This document shows positions 26,199-46,589 of a DNA stretch of 64,000 nt, piece by piece. A program made the translations under genes and the position numbers. Position 1 is the stretch's first letter; every line of letters starts with the position of its first letter. This DNA comes from Allochromatium vinosum DSM 180 (GTDB lineage: Bacteria; Pseudomonadota; Gammaproteobacteria; Chromatiales; Chromatiaceae): contig NC_013851.1 of NCBI RefSeq assembly GCF_000025485.1, positions 2,647,501 through 2,711,500 of the forward strand. Direction: 5' to 3'. Below the pieces are notes generated by a model that saw only the letters and a program-made list of their open reading frames with translations, had not been told where the DNA came from and did no database searches.

Positions 26199-26738
26199 TT
26201 AGGTTCGGAACGGAAAATTGAAGGCCGCGAGCAGGGCACGTCCTTCTTCGTCCGTCCGCGCCGTGGTCGTAATGGTGATGTCGAGTCCGCGCAGCGCATC
26301 GATCTTGTCGTAATCGATCTCGGGGAACATGATCTGCTCACGCACGCCCATGGAATAGTTGCCGCGGCCATCGAAGGACTTGGCACTCAGACCGCGGAAG
26401 TCGCGGATACGCGGGATCGAGACACTGATCAGGCGATCGAGGAACTCGTACATGCGCTCGCGACGCAGCGTGACCTTGCAGCCGATCGGCCAGCCTTCGC
26501 GGATCTTGAACCCGGCGACCGATTTGCGGGCGTAGGTCACGATCGGCTGCTGACCGGCGATGGCGCGCAGATCGGCGACGGCATTGTCCATGACCTTCTT
26601 GTCGGCCACGGCCTCGCCCACGCCCATGTTGAGTGTGATCTTCTCGATCTTGGGCACCTGCATCACGCTCTGGTAGCCGAAATGCTCCTTGAGCTGAGGA
26701 ACGATGCGCTCTTTGTATTCAGTCTGTAATCTGGACAT
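26199..26738 (-). CDS. rplE: 50S ribosomal protein L5
   Basis: A 179-residue 5S rRNA-binding protein, identical in length to E. coli L5, which contacts P-site tRNA and bridges to S13. Recognisable parts are [28 protein letters not shown], the loop [16 protein letters not shown] and [25 protein letters not shown]. It sits between rplX and rpsN. Confidence 0.98.
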   Translation of the reverse strand: MSRLQTEYKERIVPQLKEHFGYQSVMQVPKIEKITLNMGVGEAVADKKVMDNAVADLRAIAGQQPIVTYARKSVAGFKIREGWPIGCKVTLRRERMYEFLDRLISVSIPRIRDFRGLSAKSFDGRGNYSMGVREQIMFPEIDYDKIDALRGLDITITTTARTDEEGRALLAAFNFPFRT

Positions 26739-26752
26739 CTCGCTTCACCCGG

Positions 26753-27070
26753 TCAGACGTCGACGACTTCGTCGTTGGACTTGAACACACGCACCTTGCG
26801 CCCGTCTTCCAGGGTCTTGAAGCCGACTCGGTCGGCCGCACCCTTGATCGGGTTGTAGAGCCCGACATTGGAGACGTGGATCGGCATCGCCTTGTCGATG
26901 ATGCCGCCCGGCGCTCCGGCTTGCGGATTGCCTTTCTGGTGCTTGCGGGCGATGTTGATGTTCTCGACGACGACGTGATTCTCGTCGACTACCTTGAGCA
27001 CCGTGCCGCGCTTGCCCTTGTCCTTGCCGGCGATGACCATGACGTCATCACCCTTCTTGATCTTTCTCAT
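26753..27070 (-). CDS. rplX: 50S ribosomal protein L24
   Basis: A 105-residue assembly-initiator protein of the 50S subunit with an N-terminal KOW motif ([24 protein letters not shown]) and the family segment [21 protein letters not shown]. coli L24 has 104 residues. It lies 13 bp after rplN in the spc group. Confidence 0.97.
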   Translation of the reverse strand: MRKIKKGDDVMVIAGKDKGKRGTVLKVVDENHVVVENINIARKHQKGNPQAGAPGGIIDKAMPIHVSNVGLYNPIKGAADRVGFKTLEDGRKVRVFKSNDEVVDV

Positions 27071-27083
27071 GACTATCGTCTCC

Positions 27084-27452
27084 TCAGAGCACTTCCGGCG
27101 CCAGCGAGATGATCTTCATGAAACGCTCGCCGCGCAGCTCGCGCGTGACAGGCCCGAAGATACGGGTGCCGATGGGTTGAAGCTGGTTGTTCAAGAGCAC
27201 GGCGGCGTTGCCGTCGAAACGGATCAGCGAACCGTCGGGGCGGCGCACGCCATGACGGGTGCGAACCACGACCGCATTGTACACATCGCCCTTCTTGACC
27301 TTGCCGCGTGGGATGGCGTCCTTGACGGTGACCTTGATGACATCGCCGATGCCCGCGTAGCGACGATGCGACCCGCCGAGCACCTTGATGCACATCACGC
27401 TCTTGGCGCCGCTGTTGTCGGCGACGCTCAGATTGGTCTGCATCTGAATCAT
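27084..27452 (-). CDS. rplN: 50S ribosomal protein L14
   Basis: A 122-residue protein at the subunit interface, contacting h14 of 16S rRNA. The start [28 protein letters not shown] and [23 protein letters not shown] are typical. It opens the spc group after a 119-bp gap behind rpsQ, the largest gap within the S10-spc stretch. I found no clear promoter in that gap, only a G+C-rich inverted repeat. Confidence 0.98.
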   Translation of the reverse strand: MIQMQTNLSVADNSGAKSVMCIKVLGGSHRRYAGIGDVIKVTVKDAIPRGKVKKGDVYNAVVVRTRHGVRRPDGSLIRFDGNAAVLLNNQLQPIGTRIFGPVTRELRGERFMKIISLAPEVL

Positions 27453-27571
27453 TGTCTTTTACCTAAAAAGCTCGTTGCTGATCCGGGAATGGACCGATGG
27501 CTCCGCGAAATGACCGCGCCGGCCGCACCGCAAGCGCCGGGCCGGAAGTACGCGAGACTGGCAAATGCCGC

Positions 27572-27838
27572 TCAGCGCGCCTTTTCGAGGATCTCGATCA
27601 GACGCCAGGTCTTGGTCTTGGAGAGCGGACGGCACTGCTCGACCCGCACCAGATCGCCGACGTTGCAGCTGTTGGTCTCGTCATGCGCGTGGATCTTGGT
27701 CGAGCGGCGCATGAATTTACCATAGAGCGGGTGCTTGACACGGCGCTCGATCACGACCGTGATGGTCTTGTCCATGGCGCTGCTGCTCACGCGCCCTTCG
27801 AGTGTCCGATTGGTCTTGATCTCGTTCTCGTCGCTCAT
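27572..27838 (-). CDS. rpsQ: 30S ribosomal protein S17
   Basis: An 88-residue OB-fold protein that binds 16S rRNA early in assembly. Visible segments are [31 protein letters not shown] and [29 protein letters not shown]. Its ATG overlaps the rpmC stop in ATGA, indicating translational coupling. It is the last gene of the S10 group. Confidence 0.97.
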   Translation of the reverse strand: MSDENEIKTNRTLEGRVSSSAMDKTITVVIERRVKHPLYGKFMRRSTKIHAHDETNSCNVGDLVRVEQCRPLSKTKTWRLIEILEKAR

Positions 27839-28035
27839 GATTTCCCGCCCGCCTTCTGCTCGGCCATGATGGTCTTGATCCGGGCGATGTCCCGGCGCAC
27901 GGCCTTCATGCGCGAAGGCTTGGACAACTGACCGGTGCCCCGCTGCATACGCAGATTGAATTGCTCGCGCAGCAGCTCCATCAACTGTGTCTGAAGCTCT
28001 TGGGCGCTGTTGGTTCTAAGCTCGTTGGCCTTCAT
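27835..28035 (-). CDS. rpmC: 50S ribosomal protein L29
   Basis: A 66-residue two-helix protein near the exit tunnel that forms part of the docking site for trigger factor and SRP together with L23. Its pattern is [31 protein letters not shown] followed by [14 protein letters not shown] 28035 overlaps the rplP stop (TGATG) and its own stop overlaps the rpsQ start, so the three genes are tightly coupled. Confidence 0.95.
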   Translation of the reverse strand: MKANELRTNSAQELQTQLMELLREQFNLRMQRGTGQLSKPSRMKAVRRDIARIKTIMAEQKAGGKS

Positions 28036-28448
28036 CACAGAATCGTCCGCTTTTCAAAGGTGGTCTGCACCGGCAGCTTGGCCGAGGCCAGCTTGAAGGC
28101 TTCGCGCGCGACTTCTTCGCTGACACCCTCGATCTCGTAGAGCATGCTGCCCGGCTGAATCAGGGCGACCCAGTACTCGACGTTACCCTTACCCTTACCC
28201 ATACGCACTTCGAGCGGCTTTTTGGAGATCGGCTTATCCGGGAACACCCGGATCCAGATCTTACCGCCGCGCTTGACGCTACGGGAGATGGCACGACGGG
28301 CGGCCTCGATCTGGCGTGCGGTAAGACGACCGCGCTCGGTTGCCTTGAGACCGAACTCGCCGAAGCTCACCCGGTTACCGCTCTGGGCCAGACCGCGGTT
28401 GCGGCCCTTGTGTTGCTTTCTGAATTTGGTGCGTTTCGGTTGCAGCAT
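28035..28448 (-). CDS. rplP: 50S ribosomal protein L16
   Basis: A 137-residue protein at the A-site side of the peptidyl transferase centre. It shows [22 protein letters not shown] at the start and the conserved loop [29 protein letters not shown]. coli has 136 residues. It starts three bases after rpsC ends and overlaps rpmC by one base. Confidence 0.98.
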   Translation of the reverse strand: MLQPKRTKFRKQHKGRNRGLAQSGNRVSFGEFGLKATERGRLTARQIEAARRAISRSVKRGGKIWIRVFPDKPISKKPLEVRMGKGKGNVEYWVALIQPGSMLYEIEGVSEEVAREAFKLASAKLPVQTTFEKRTIL

Positions 28449-28451
28449 GAC

Positions 28452-29129
28452 TTAACCCTTCTTTCCGGACGCCTTCGGCGCCGGTTCCTCGGGCAGCTGG
28501 TCGCCGAAAACCTCGCCCTTGAAGATCCAGACCTTGACTCCGAGCACGCCGTAGGTCGTCTTGGCCTCGGCAAAGCCGTAGTCGATGTCGGCACGCAGGG
28601 TGTGCAGCGGCACACGGCCTTCACGCGCCCACTCGCTGCGTGCGATCTCGGCACCGTTCAGGCGACCGGCAACGCTGACCTTGATGCCCTCGGCGCCCAG
28701 ACGCATGGTGTTCTGGATCGAACGCTTCATGGCGCGGCGGAACATGATACGCCGTTCGAGCTGCTGAGCAATGCCCTCGGCCACCAGTTGCGCGTCGAGT
28801 TCCGGCTTGCGGATCTCTTCGATGGCGATGTGCACCGGAATGCCCATCATCTCCGAGACCTTGGCGCGCAGCTTGTCGATGTCCTCGCCCTTCTTGCCGA
28901 TCACCACGCCCGGACGGGCGGTGTGGATGGTGATGTGGGCATTCTTGGCCGGACGGTCGATCTGGATGCGGCTCACCGACGCCTTGGCGAGTTCCTTGCG
29001 CAGGAAGTCGCGGACCTGGAGATCGGTGTTGAGCAGATCGGCATAGTCCTTGGAATTGGCATACCACTTGGATGTCCAGTCCTTGACGATGCCAAGCCGG
29101 ATACCATTCGGATGAACTTTCTGTCCCAT
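28452..29129 (-). CDS. rpsC: 30S ribosomal protein S3
   Basis: A 225-residue protein at the mRNA entry channel. It has an N-terminal KH domain with [15 protein letters not shown] and a C-terminal S3 domain ending [15 protein letters not shown]. With S4 and S5 it helps unwind mRNA. It is somewhat shorter than E. coli S3 (233) because of a shorter basic tail. Confidence 0.98.
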   Translation of the reverse strand: MGQKVHPNGIRLGIVKDWTSKWYANSKDYADLLNTDLQVRDFLRKELAKASVSRIQIDRPAKNAHITIHTARPGVVIGKKGEDIDKLRAKVSEMMGIPVHIAIEEIRKPELDAQLVAEGIAQQLERRIMFRRAMKRSIQNTMRLGAEGIKVSVAGRLNGAEIARSEWAREGRVPLHTLRADIDYGFAEAKTTYGVLGVKVWIFKGEVFGDQLPEEPAPKASGKKG

Positions 29130-29147
29130 ACTGGTCCCCTGGATCCT

Positions 29148-29480
29148 CTAGGCTTCGGCCACGGTCAGCGTGATGTGGCTGGTGCGTTTCATGATGCGGT
29201 TGGCGCGGCCCTTGGCGCGCGGCATGATCCGCTTCATGGTCGGCCCCTCGTTGACCTGGATGGCCGCGACCTTGAGTTCGTCGATGTCGGCGCCCTCATT
29301 GTGCTCGGCGTTGGCGATCGCCGACTCCAGGACTTTCTTGATGATGTCGGCGCCCTTCTTGGGGCTGAAGGACAGCGTGTTGAGGGCTTCCTCGACACGC
29401 TTGCCGCGAATCAGATCCGCGACCAGTCGGGCCTTCTGCGCCGAGATCCGGGCGTATTTGTGTGTGGCTACAGCTTGCAT
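29148..29480 (-). CDS. rplV: 50S ribosomal protein L22
   Basis: A 110-residue protein whose long beta-hairpin lines the exit tunnel; the hairpin region reads [30 protein letters not shown]. No deletion of the kind that gives macrolide resistance is visible. The length is the same as in E. coli. It lies between rpsS and rpsC. Confidence 0.98.
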   Translation of the reverse strand: MQAVATHKYARISAQKARLVADLIRGKRVEEALNTLSFSPKKGADIIKKVLESAIANAEHNEGADIDELKVAAIQVNEGPTMKRIMPRAKGRANRIMKRTSHITLTVAEA

Positions 29481-29492
29481 CGCGATCTCCGA

Positions 29493-29771
29493 CTAGCGCT
29501 TCTTCGCTTTCTTGTCGGCGGCGTGACCACGATAGGTACGGGTCAACGCGAACTCGCCGAGCTTGTGGCCGATCATGTTTTCGTTGACGAGAACCGGCAC
29601 ATGTTGACGCCCGTTATGGACGGCAATGGTCAGACCAACCATCTCAGGCAACACCATGGAACGGCGCGACCAGGTCTTGATCGGGCGCTTGCTGTTTTGG
29701 GCGACCGCCTCTTCCACCTTCTTGATCAGGTGGTGATCGACGAACGGGCCCTTTCGAATCGAACGTGGCAC
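29493..29771 (-). CDS. rpsS: 30S ribosomal protein S19
   Basis: A 92-residue protein of the 30S head that pairs with S13. The segments [51 protein letters not shown] and [18 protein letters not shown] are all conserved. It lies between rplB and rplV. Confidence 0.98.
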   Translation of the reverse strand: MPRSIRKGPFVDHHLIKKVEEAVAQNSKRPIKTWSRRSMVLPEMVGLTIAVHNGRQHVPVLVNENMIGHKLGEFALTRTYRGHAADKKAKKR

Positions 29772-29791
29772 TGGCTCAACCTCGACTGATG

Positions 29792-30622
29792 CTATTTCTG
29801 ACCGCGACGACGCACGATCATGCCGTCGGTCCGCTTGTTATGGCGCGTCTTGTGGCCCTTGGTCGGCACACCCCAGGGCGTGACCGGATGACGGCCGCCG
29901 GAGGTCCGGCCTTCACCACCGCCGTGCGGGTGATCGACCGGGTTCATGACCACGCCGCGCACCGTCGGACGGATACCGCGCCAGCGGCTCGCGCCGGCCT
30001 TGCCGAGCTTGCGCAGGCTGTGTTCGCTGTTGCCCACCTCGCCGATGACGGCGCGGCAGTCGGAATGCACTTTACGCATCTCGCCGGAACGCAAACGCAG
30101 GGTTGCGGTACCGGAGTCGCGCGCCACCAGCTGCACTGCGGCACCGGCCGAACGCGCGATCTGCGCGCCCTTGCCGGGACGCATCTCGATACAGTGCACC
30201 TGGGTGCCGACCGGGATGTTGCGTAGCGGCATGCAGTTGCCGACCGCAATCGGCGCGGCCTCGCCCGAAATGACCGAGTCGCCGGCCTTCAGGCCCTTGG
30301 GGGCAATGATGTAGGTGCGCTCGCCGTCGGCATACTTCAGCAGTGCGATGTGCGCCGAGCGGTTCGGATCATACTCCAGACGCTCCACGGTGGCGGGAAT
30401 CCCGTCCTTGCGGTTGCGCTTGAAGTCGATGATGCGATAACGCTGCTTGTGACCGCCGCCCTGATGGCGAACGGATACACGGCCCTGATTGTTGCGTCCG
30501 CCGTGCTTGCTCTGCTTGTCGATCAGGGGCGCATGGGGCGCGCCCTTGTGCAGATCGGGCGTCGTCACCTTGACGACGAAGCGTCGTCCGGCGGACGTCG
30601 GTTTGGTCTTTACGATTGGCAT
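29792..30622 (-). CDS. rplB: 50S ribosomal protein L2
   Basis: A 276-residue, highly conserved protein close to the peptidyl transferase centre. It has the RNA-binding OB and SH3-like domains ([19 protein letters not shown]) and the invariant C-terminal region [19 protein letters not shown], which contains the His important for activity. E. coli has 273 residues. It follows rplW by 32 bp. Confidence 0.98.
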   Translation of the reverse strand: MPIVKTKPTSAGRRFVVKVTTPDLHKGAPHAPLIDKQSKHGGRNNQGRVSVRHQGGGHKQRYRIIDFKRNRKDGIPATVERLEYDPNRSAHIALLKYADGERTYIIAPKGLKAGDSVISGEAAPIAVGNCMPLRNIPVGTQVHCIEMRPGKGAQIARSAGAAVQLVARDSGTATLRLRSGEMRKVHSDCRAVIGEVGNSEHSLRKLGKAGASRWRGIRPTVRGVVMNPVDHPHGGGEGRTSGGRHPVTPWGVPTKGHKTRHNKRTDGMIVRRRGQK

Positions 30623-30654
30623 CTTGATCTATCCGTTGCTGTCCGCCGCCGCGC

Positions 30655-30951
30655 TCAAGCGGCGTCGCCGAAGTCGATGTCTTGGCCGGCCTTGAGGCGC
30701 ACATAGGCCTTGCGCCAGTCCTGACGCTTGCCCAGACGCTGCCCATGGCGCTTCTGCTTGCCCTTGACGTTGAGGATCTGGACGCGATCGACTTCGACCT
30801 CGAACAGCATCTCGACCGCCTTGGCGACTTCCTGCTTGGTCGCATCGCTCAGGACACGGAAAGTCACCTGACCGGCCGTCTCGGCCAGACGGGTGGCTTT
30901 CTCGGAGATCACGGGCGCGACCAGCACCTTCATCAGACGCTCTTTGTTCAT
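30655..30951 (-). CDS. rplW: 50S ribosomal protein L23
   Basis: A 98-residue protein at the tunnel exit, the docking site for trigger factor and SRP. It shows [19 protein letters not shown] and the tunnel loop [25 protein letters not shown]. Its start overlaps the rplD stop by four bases (ATGA), so translation is coupled. Confidence 0.97.
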   Translation of the reverse strand: MNKERLMKVLVAPVISEKATRLAETAGQVTFRVLSDATKQEVAKAVEMLFEVEVDRVQILNVKGKQKRHGQRLGKRQDWRKAYVRLKAGQDIDFGDAA

Positions 30952-31559
30952 GCCAGCCGCTCCTCCAGCTTCTTGATCGCCGCCTCGGTGGCGAGGATGG
31001 TCTCGAAGGCGACCAGGCTGACCGGATCGACCTCTTGAGCCGACAGCACGTCGACCTTGGGCAGATTGCGCGCGGCCAGATAGAGCGTGTCATCGAACCC
31101 ATCGGTGAGGATGAGGGCGTCGGTCAGGTCATGGCTCTTGAGCAGCGCGATCAGAGCCTTGGTCTTGGCCTCTTCCAGCGCCAGCTCGGAGACGACCACC
31201 AGACGCTCGGTGCGTACCAGCTCAGACAGGATCGAGCGCACGGCGCCGCGATACATCTTGCGGTTGACTTTCTGGCCGTAGTCGCGCGGCTGGGCCGCGA
31301 AGGTCACACCGCCCGAGCGCCACAGCGGGCTACGGGAGGTACCTGCGCGGGCACGACCGGTTCCCTTCTGGCGCCACGGTTTGGAACCGCCACCGGAAAC
31401 CGCCGCACGGTTCTTCTGGGCCTTGGTGCCGGCGCGCGCGCCCGCCATGTAGGCGGTCACGACCTGGTGGACCAGGCCTGGTTTGTATTCCACGCCGAAG
31501 ACGGCGTCGGAAACCTGCACACTGGACGCGCCAGTGTGGTTTCGAATGGCGATCTCCAT
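30948..31559 (-). CDS. rplD: 50S ribosomal protein L4
   Basis: A 203-residue protein whose extended loop reaches the exit tunnel ([25 protein letters not shown]). In E. coli L4 also represses the S10 operon through the leader upstream of rpsJ. No such leader exists here, because rpsJ follows tuf after only four bases, so that control is probably absent or placed differently. Confidence 0.97.
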   Translation of the reverse strand: MEIAIRNHTGASSVQVSDAVFGVEYKPGLVHQVVTAYMAGARAGTKAQKNRAAVSGGGSKPWRQKGTGRARAGTSRSPLWRSGGVTFAAQPRDYGQKVNRKMYRGAVRSILSELVRTERLVVVSELALEEAKTKALIALLKSHDLTDALILTDGFDDTLYLAARNLPKVDVLSAQEVDPVSLVAFETILATEAAIKKLEERLA

Positions 31560-31565
31560 GAGTGC

Positions 31566-32216
31566 TCAGCCCTTGTTCTTTTGCTTCACGGACGGCAGCA
31601 CGACCAGACGCCCTCCCGTCGGTCCGGGCACGCCGCCACGGACGAGGAGCAGGTTGCGTTCGGCGTCGATGCGCACGACCTCGAGATTTTGCTGACAACG
31701 ATTGGCGGCGCCAAGATGACCCGCCATCTTCTTACCCTTCCACACGCGCCCGGGGGTCTGGTTCTGACCGATGGAACCCGGCGCGCGGTGCGACAGCGAG
31801 TTGCCGTGGGTGCGGTCCTGACCGGCGAAGTGGTGACGGCGGATGACGCCGGAAAAACCACGACCCTTGGTCACGCCACGCACATCGACCTTCTGGCCCG
31901 GCTCGAAGATGGAGACCGAAATCTCCTGACCGACCTGGAGGTCGGCGCCTTCGCCGCCTTCCAGACGGAACTCGCGCAGCACTTCACCCGCCTCAACACC
32001 GGCCTTGGCGTAATGACCCGCCATCGGCTTGGTGACGCGCGAGGCGCGACGCTGGCCGAAGGCGACCTGGATGGCGCGATAGCCATCGGTCTCTTCGGAT
32101 TTGACCTGACTGACGCGGTTCGGCGTGACCTCGATCACGGTGACCGGGATGCTTTCACCTGCCTCAGTGAAGACACGGGTCATGCCGGCTTTGCGTCCGA
32201 TAACTCCGATCGACAT
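31566..32216 (-). CDS. rplC: 50S ribosomal protein L3
   Basis: A 216-residue early-assembly protein reaching the peptidyl transferase centre. It begins [19 protein letters not shown] and carries the central loop [29 protein letters not shown], including the Gln that is methylated by PrmB in E. coli (GQNQTPGRV). It lies between rpsJ and rplD. Confidence 0.98.
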   Translation of the reverse strand: MSIGVIGRKAGMTRVFTEAGESIPVTVIEVTPNRVSQVKSEETDGYRAIQVAFGQRRASRVTKPMAGHYAKAGVEAGEVLREFRLEGGEGADLQVGQEISVSIFEPGQKVDVRGVTKGRGFSGVIRRHHFAGQDRTHGNSLSHRAPGSIGQNQTPGRVWKGKKMAGHLGAANRCQQNLEVVRIDAERNLLLVRGGVPGPTGGRLVVLPSVKQKNKG

Positions 32217-32226
32217 GATTTCGTCC

Positions 32227-32538
32227 TCAGCTCAGCTTGATCTGGACGTCGACACCGGCGGCCAGATCGAGTTTCATCAGGGCGTCGACGGTCTTGTCGG
32301 TCGGATCGACGATGTCCATCAAACGCTTGTGCGTCCGCAGTTCGTACTGGTCGCGTGCGTCCTTGTTGACGTGCGGTGAGACCAGAACGGTGAAACGCTC
32401 TTTCTTGGACGGCAGCGGGACCGGGCCACGCACCTGAGCGCCGGTGCGCTTGGCGGTATCGACGATCTCACGCGCGGACTGATCGATCAGACGATGATCG
32501 AACGCCTTCAGCCGAATTCGGATTCTCTGATTCGTCAT
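32227..32538 (-). CDS. rpsJ: 30S ribosomal protein S10 (NusE)
   Basis: A 103-residue protein of the 30S head that also acts as NusE in transcription antitermination with NusB and NusG. It starts [20 protein letters not shown] at ATG 32538; a longer frame running back into tuf is not real. Only four bases separate it from the tuf stop, so it is read from the str transcript, with no room for an S10 leader of the E. coli kind. Confidence 0.98.
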   Translation of the reverse strand: MTNQRIRIRLKAFDHRLIDQSAREIVDTAKRTGAQVRGPVPLPSKKERFTVLVSPHVNKDARDQYELRTHKRLMDIVDPTDKTVDALMKLDLAAGVDVQIKLS

Positions 32539-32542
32539 GCCC

Positions 32543-33733
32543 TTACTCGATGATCTTAGCAACAACACCCGCGCCGACGGTGCGACCGCCCTCGCGGACC
32601 GCAAAGCGCAGACCTTCTTCCATCGCGATCGGCGCGATCAGCTTGATCGTCATTTTGACGTTGTCGCCCGGCATCACCATCTCGATGCCTTCGGGCAGCT
32701 CGCAAGCGCCGGTGACGTCGGTGGTGCGGAAGTAGAACTGCGGACGATAGCCGTTGAAGAAGGGGGTGTGACGACCGCCCTCTTCCTTGCTCAGCACGTA
32801 CACTTCAGCTTCGAAGTGGGTGTGCGGGGTGATCGAGCCGGGCTTGGCCAGCACCTGACCACGCTCGACGTCTTCACGCTTGGTGCCGCGCAGCAGGGCG
32901 CCGATGTTGTCACCGGCCTGACCCTGGTCGAGCAGCTTGCGGAACATTTCGACACCGGTGCAGATGGTCTTGACGGTGTCTTTGATGCCGACGATGGCCA
33001 CTTCTTCGCCGACCTTGACGATGCCGCGCTCGACACGTCCGGTCACCACGGTGCCGCGTCCGGAGATCGAGAACACGTCTTCGATCGGCATCAGGAAGGC
33101 GCCGTCGATGGCCCGCTCCGGCTCGGGAATGTAGCTGTCGAGCGCCTCCATCAGTCGGTCGATCGAGGGACCGCCGATTTCGGAGGTGTCGCCTTCCAGC
33201 GCCAGCTTGGCCGAGCCGGTGATGATCGGGGTGTCGTCGCCGGGGAAGTCGTAGCTGGAGAGCAGCTCGCGCACTTCCATCTCGACCAGCTCCAGAAGCT
33301 CGGCGTCGTCGACCATGTCGGCCTTGTTCAGGTACACCACGATGTAGGGCACGCCGACCTGACGTGACAGCAGGATGTGCTCACGGGTCTGGGGCATCGG
33401 GCCGTCGGCGGCCGAGCACACCAGAATCGCGCCGTCCATCTGCGCCGCGCCGGTGATCATGTTCTTGACATAGTCGGCGTGACCGGGGCAGTCGACATGG
33501 GCGTAGTGACGCTTGTCGCTCTCGTACTCCACGTGCGCCGTGGCAATGGTGATGCCGCGCTCGCGCTCTTCCGGGGCGTTGTCGATCTGGTCGTAGGCCC
33601 GCGCCTCACCGCCGAACTTCTTGGCCTGATGCGTGGTGATCGCCGCCGTCAGCGTGGTCTTGCCGTGGTCGACGTGGCCAATCGTGCCAACGTTGACGTG
33701 AGGCTTGCTACGTTGAAATTTTTCTTTGGACAT
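32543..33733 (-). CDS. tuf: Elongation factor Tu (str-operon copy)
   Basis: A 396-residue GTPase that delivers aminoacyl-tRNA to the ribosome. G-domain motifs are [22 protein letters not shown] and NKADMVDD; domains II and III follow. It is the distal gene of rpsL-rpsG-fusA-tuf. The gene appears identical at every base to the copy at 49928-51118, and the identity stops exactly at the start and stop codons, a sign of recent gene conversion. Confidence 0.98.
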   Translation of the reverse strand: MSKEKFQRSKPHVNVGTIGHVDHGKTTLTAAITTHQAKKFGGEARAYDQIDNAPEERERGITIATAHVEYESDKRHYAHVDCPGHADYVKNMITGAAQMDGAILVCSAADGPMPQTREHILLSRQVGVPYIVVYLNKADMVDDAELLELVEMEVRELLSSYDFPGDDTPIITGSAKLALEGDTSEIGGPSIDRLMEALDSYIPEPERAIDGAFLMPIEDVFSISGRGTVVTGRVERGIVKVGEEVAIVGIKDTVKTICTGVEMFRKLLDQGQAGDNIGALLRGTKREDVERGQVLAKPGSITPHTHFEAEVYVLSKEEGGRHTPFFNGYRPQFYFRTTDVTGACELPEGIEMVMPGDNVKMTIKLIAPIAMEEGLRFAVREGGRTVGAGVVAKIIE

Positions 33734-33758
33734 CCCGCTCTACCCTTCGGATGAATCG

Positions 33759-35855
33759 TTACTTCTTCTTGGAGACCGCTTCGGCAATGCTGGCGGGCAC
33801 CTCGTTGTACTTGCAGAATTCCATGCTGTAGGTCGCGCGACCCTGGGTCGCCGAACGCAGGTCGGTGGCATAACCGAACATCTCCGACAGCGGAACCTCG
33901 GCACGGATGATCTTGCCGGACGGGGAATCGTCCATACCCTGGATCATGCCGCGACGGCTGTTGATGTCACCCATGACGTCGCCCATGTTCTCCTCGGGCG
34001 TGACCACCTCGACCTTCATGATCGGCTCCAGAAGAACCGGCTTGGCCTTGGCCGCCGCTTCCTTGATCGCCATGGAGCCGGCGATCTTGAACGCCATTTC
34101 ACTGGAGTCAACTTCGTGATAGGAGCCGTCGTAGAGGGTGACCTTGATATCGACCATGGGGAAGCCGGCCAGGATACCGTTCTTCATGGCCTCCTGGATG
34201 CCCTTGTCGACCGCCGGAATGTATTCTTTCGGCACGGTACCGCCGACGATGCCGTTGACGAACTCGTAACCGCCACCGGCTTCCATCGGCTCGACGCGGA
34301 TGAGGACATGACCATACTGACCGCGACCGCCGGACTGACGGGCGAACTTGGTGTCCTGCTCGACGCTGGTGCGAATGGTCTCGCGGTAGCTGACCTGGGG
34401 CGCGCCGACGTTGGCCTCGACCTTGAATTCGCGACGCATGCGGTCGACGATGATTTCGAGGTGCAGCTCGCCCATGCCGGAGATGATGGTCTGACCGGAT
34501 TCCTCGTCGGTATGGACGCGGAACGACGGGTCTTCCTGCGCCAGCTTCTGCAGCGCGATACCCATCTTCTCCTGGTCGCCCTTGGTCTTGGGCTCGACCG
34601 CGACCGAGATGACCGGCTCGGGGAACTCCATGCGCTCCAGGGTGATGATCTGATTGAGATCGCACAGGGTGTCGCCCGTGGTGACATCTTTCAGACCGAC
34701 GGCAGCGGCGATGTCGCCGGCGCGGACTTCCTTGATCTCCTCACGGTTGTTGGCGTGCATCTGCAGGATACGGCCGATGCGCTCTTTCTTGCCCTTGACC
34801 GGGTTGTACAGGGTATCGCCTGAGTTGAGCACACCCGAATAGACACGGAAGAAGGTCAGGGTACCGACGAAGGGGTCGGTTGCGATCTTGAACGCGAGCG
34901 CGGCAAAGGGCGCGGTGTCGGACGCTTCGCGCGAACCTTCGCTCTCGTCCCTGTCATCAAGGATGCCCTTGATCGCAGGCACATCGACCGGCGACGGCAT
35001 GTAATCGAGCACGGCGTCGAGCATGGCCTGCACGCCCTTGTTCTTGAACGCCGAGCCGCACAGCATGGGCACGATTTCGCTCTTCAGGGTACGCGCACGC
35101 AGACCGGACTTGATCTCGTCCTCAGTCAGAGCTTCGCCTTCGAGGTACTTCTCCATCAGCTCTTCGCTGGACTCGGCAGCGGCCTCGACCAGCTTCTCGC
35201 GCCATTCCTCACAGTCGTCGACCATGTCGGCCGGAATGTCGCCGTACTCGAATTTGGTGCCCTTGGACTCATCGTCCCAGAGGATGGCTTTCATCTTGAC
35301 TAGGTCGACGACGCCCTTGAAGTGCTCTTCGGCACCGATCGGCAGCTGGAGCGGAACGGGATTGCCGCCCAGACGATCCTTGACCTGACCGACGACGCGC
35401 AGGAAGTTCGCGCCCATGCGGTCCATCTTGTTGACGAACGCCAGACGCGGAACGCCGTACTTGTTGGCCTGACGCCAGACGGTCTCGGACTGAGGCTCGA
35501 CGCCACCGACCGCGCAAAAGACCGCGCAGGCGCCGTCGAGGACGCGCAGCGAACGCTCGACTTCAATGGTGAAGTCGACGTGCCCGGGAGTGTCGATGAT
35601 GTTGATGCGGTGCTCAGGACGGTCGAGCGCCATGCCTTTCCAGAAGCAGGTCGTGGCCGCCGAGGTGATGGTGATACCACGCTCCTGTTCCTGCTCCATC
35701 CAGTCCATGGTGGCGGCGCCGTCGTGCACCTCGCCGATTTTGTGCGAGACACCCGTATAGAACAGGATGCGCTCCGTGGTAGTGGTCTTCCCGGCATCGA
35801 TGTGTGCCATGATGCCAAGATTGCGGTACCGCTCGATGGGTGTGCTACGTGCCAC
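33759..35855 (-). CDS. fusA: Elongation factor G
   Basis: A 698-residue translocase GTPase with G1 [14 protein letters not shown]3 DTPGHVDF and G4 NKMDRMGA followed by domains II-V ([23 protein letters not shown]). It moves tRNA and mRNA after peptide bond formation and recycles ribosomes with RRF. It lies in the str group between rpsG (59 bp upstream) and tuf (25 bp downstream). Confidence 0.98.
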   Translation of the reverse strand: MARSTPIERYRNLGIMAHIDAGKTTTTERILFYTGVSHKIGEVHDGAATMDWMEQEQERGITITSAATTCFWKGMALDRPEHRINIIDTPGHVDFTIEVERSLRVLDGACAVFCAVGGVEPQSETVWRQANKYGVPRLAFVNKMDRMGANFLRVVGQVKDRLGGNPVPLQLPIGAEEHFKGVVDLVKMKAILWDDESKGTKFEYGDIPADMVDDCEEWREKLVEAAAESSEELMEKYLEGEALTEDEIKSGLRARTLKSEIVPMLCGSAFKNKGVQAMLDAVLDYMPSPVDVPAIKGILDDRDESEGSREASDTAPFAALAFKIATDPFVGTLTFFRVYSGVLNSGDTLYNPVKGKKERIGRILQMHANNREEIKEVRAGDIAAAVGLKDVTTGDTLCDLNQIITLERMEFPEPVISVAVEPKTKGDQEKMGIALQKLAQEDPSFRVHTDEESGQTIISGMGELHLEIIVDRMRREFKVEANVGAPQVSYRETIRTSVEQDTKFARQSGGRGQYGHVLIRVEPMEAGGGYEFVNGIVGGTVPKEYIPAVDKGIQEAMKNGILAGFPMVDIKVTLYDGSYHEVDSSEMAFKIAGSMAIKEAAAKAKPVLLEPIMKVEVVTPEENMGDVMGDINSRRGMIQGMDDSPSGKIIRAEVPLSEMFGYATDLRSATQGRATYSMEFCKYNEVPASIAEAVSKKK

Positions 35856-35914
35856 GACTGAATCCGCCCTGATGATCCTAAAGAACTCGAAAAAACGAAC
35901 GCGAAACCGCCGAA

Positions 35915-36391
<477 letters not shown>

Positions 36392-36439
36392 CTAAGGCTC
36401 CGACGTATTCGTTGTAGTCTGGGTCGCGTCAGCGCGCGA

Positions 36440-36814
36440 TCACTTCTTCGGACGCTTGGCGCCGTACTTGGAACGCGCCTGACGGCGCTTCTCGACACCC
36501 GAGGTGTCCAGGGTACCGCGTACGGTGTGGTAGCGCACGCCCGGCAAGTCCTTGACACGACCGCCGCGAATCAGGACCACCGAGTGTTCCTGAAGATTAT
36601 GGCCTTCGCCGCCGATGTAGGACGCGACCTCATACCCGTTGGTCAGACGCACGCGGGCCACTTTACGCAGCGCCGAGTTCGGCTTCTTGGGCGTAGTGGT
36701 GTAGACGCGCGTGCAGACCCCGCGACGCTGCGGACAGGCCTCGAGGGCGGGCACGTTGGTTTTCGCCACGTTTCGCTTGCGAGGCTTGCGGACGAGTTGG
36801 TTGATCGTTGCCAT
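36440..36814 (-). CDS. rpsL: 30S ribosomal protein S12
   Basis: A 124-residue decoding-site protein. The start at ATG 36814 gives the standard [14 protein letters not shown]; a longer frame upstream is not used. The loop [16 protein letters not shown] with Lys43 and [13 protein letters not shown] with Lys88 is the streptomycin-sensitive form. It is the first gene of the str group, about 160 bp after the rpoC terminator. I found no convincing promoter in between. Confidence 0.98.
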   Translation of the reverse strand: MATINQLVRKPRKRNVAKTNVPALEACPQRRGVCTRVYTTTPKKPNSALRKVARVRLTNGYEVASYIGGEGHNLQEHSVVLIRGGRVKDLPGVRYHTVRGTLDTSGVEKRRQARSKYGAKRPKK

Positions 36815-36974
36815 GCGATGAGTCTCCAGCGGCGCCCTCGCGCCATGATTCTTCTTTGGAGTCAAACGAAGCCTGCGCGCACGGGCCGGCTCGATGACAT
36901 CGCCGGAATGACACGCACCAGATGCGACCGTCTGCTCAGGGGCCGGGCAAAGGCGCCCAAACCAGGGAATCGGA

Positions 36975-37011
36975 TAAAAAATGAAGCTAGCCGATAGTCT
37001 ACCGGCTAGCT
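36975..37011 (-). terminator. Rho-independent terminator of rpoBC
   Basis: On the minus strand AGCTAGCCG and CGGCTAGCT form a perfect 9-bp stem around a nine-base loop, followed by TCATTTTTTA. It lies about 75 bp after the rpoC stop and before rpsL. It implies that the str group has its own promoter in 36815-36975 or depends on read-through. Confidence 0.85.
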
Positions 37012-37084
37012 GAGACAGAGCAGTATAGGGAGACGCCTAGGACGTGTCAACTCCCTGATCGACCTAGGCGGATGTCCATTCGGA

Positions 37085-41605
<4,521 letters not shown>

Positions 41606-41764
41606 GACCTTGATCTCCTGCCTGGAATAACCGGCTTGGGATGGGTAGAGCGGCAGCGACACCCATCGCCACAACGCTTGAGCTTTGAACGGAGACCGGG
41701 ATGCGGCATCGAAAGAACCGCATCACCGGCGATCGGTGCGGTTCGCTCACCGCACCCTACCCCA

Positions 41765-45946
<4,182 letters not shown>

Positions 45947-46083
45947 TATGCCTTCCCTCGAGATGCTTGCGTGGGTCCCTGACGGGGCATGGACACGGAT
46001 GCGGATGGCTCGAAACTCGAAATCGGAATCAAGACACGCCCGGATTTGGGCGTGCTATCCCACCGGATTCGCCGAATCCAACG

Positions 46084-46113
46084 GGAAAAGGCCGGCGGCT
46101 AATCGCCGCCAGC
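46084..46113 (-). terminator. Attenuator-like hairpin between rplL and rpoB
   Basis: On the minus strand GCTGGCGGC and GCCGCCGGC form a 9-bp stem with one G-T pair around GATTA, followed by CTTTTCCC. In E. coli a partial terminator at this place lowers rpoBC expression relative to the ribosomal genes. The position and structure here suggest the same function. Confidence 0.65.
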
Positions 46114-46153
46114 CTCGCTTACTTGGTCGAACGAATAACGACGCAACGCGCCG

Positions 46154-46534
46154 TTACTTGATCTCGACCGCGGCGCCAGCCTCTTCGAGTTCCTTCTTCG
46201 CGGCTTCGGCCTCGGCCTTGGACACGCCTTCCTTCAGGACGGTCGGAACGCCTTCGACGGCGTCCTTGGCTTCCTTCAGGCCCAAACCGGTGATCGAGCG
46301 TACGGCCTTGATGACGCCAACCTTGTTGGCACCGAACGAGGTCAGAACGACGTTGAACTCAGTCTGTTCCTCGACGGCGGCGGCCTCAGCGCCACCAGCG
46401 GCCGGACCGGCGGCCACGACAGCGGCGGCGGCAGTCACGCCGAACTTCTCTTCCATCGCGCTGATGAGGTCGACGACCTCGAGCACGGTCATGTTGCCAA
46501 TCGCTTCGAGAATGTCGTCTTTCGAAACGGCCAT
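46154..46534 (-). CDS. rplL: 50S ribosomal protein L7/L12
   Basis: A 126-residue stalk protein with an N-terminal dimerisation domain ([19 protein letters not shown]), an alanine-rich hinge ([22 protein letters not shown]) and a C-terminal domain that recruits translation GTPases ([24 protein letters not shown]). The hinge is a little longer than in E. coli (121 residues). It follows rplJ by 55 bp and precedes the attenuator-like hairpin. Confidence 0.98.
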   Translation of the reverse strand: MAVSKDDILEAIGNMTVLEVVDLISAMEEKFGVTAAAAVVAAGPAAGGAEAAAVEEQTEFNVVLTSFGANKVGVIKAVRSITGLGLKEAKDAVEGVPTVLKEGVSKAEAEAAKKELEEAGAAVEIK

Positions 46535-46589
46535 GGGTTTCTCCTAGAAAATACGGTTGATCGGGTAGCTGATGGATGGAAGACGCGCC

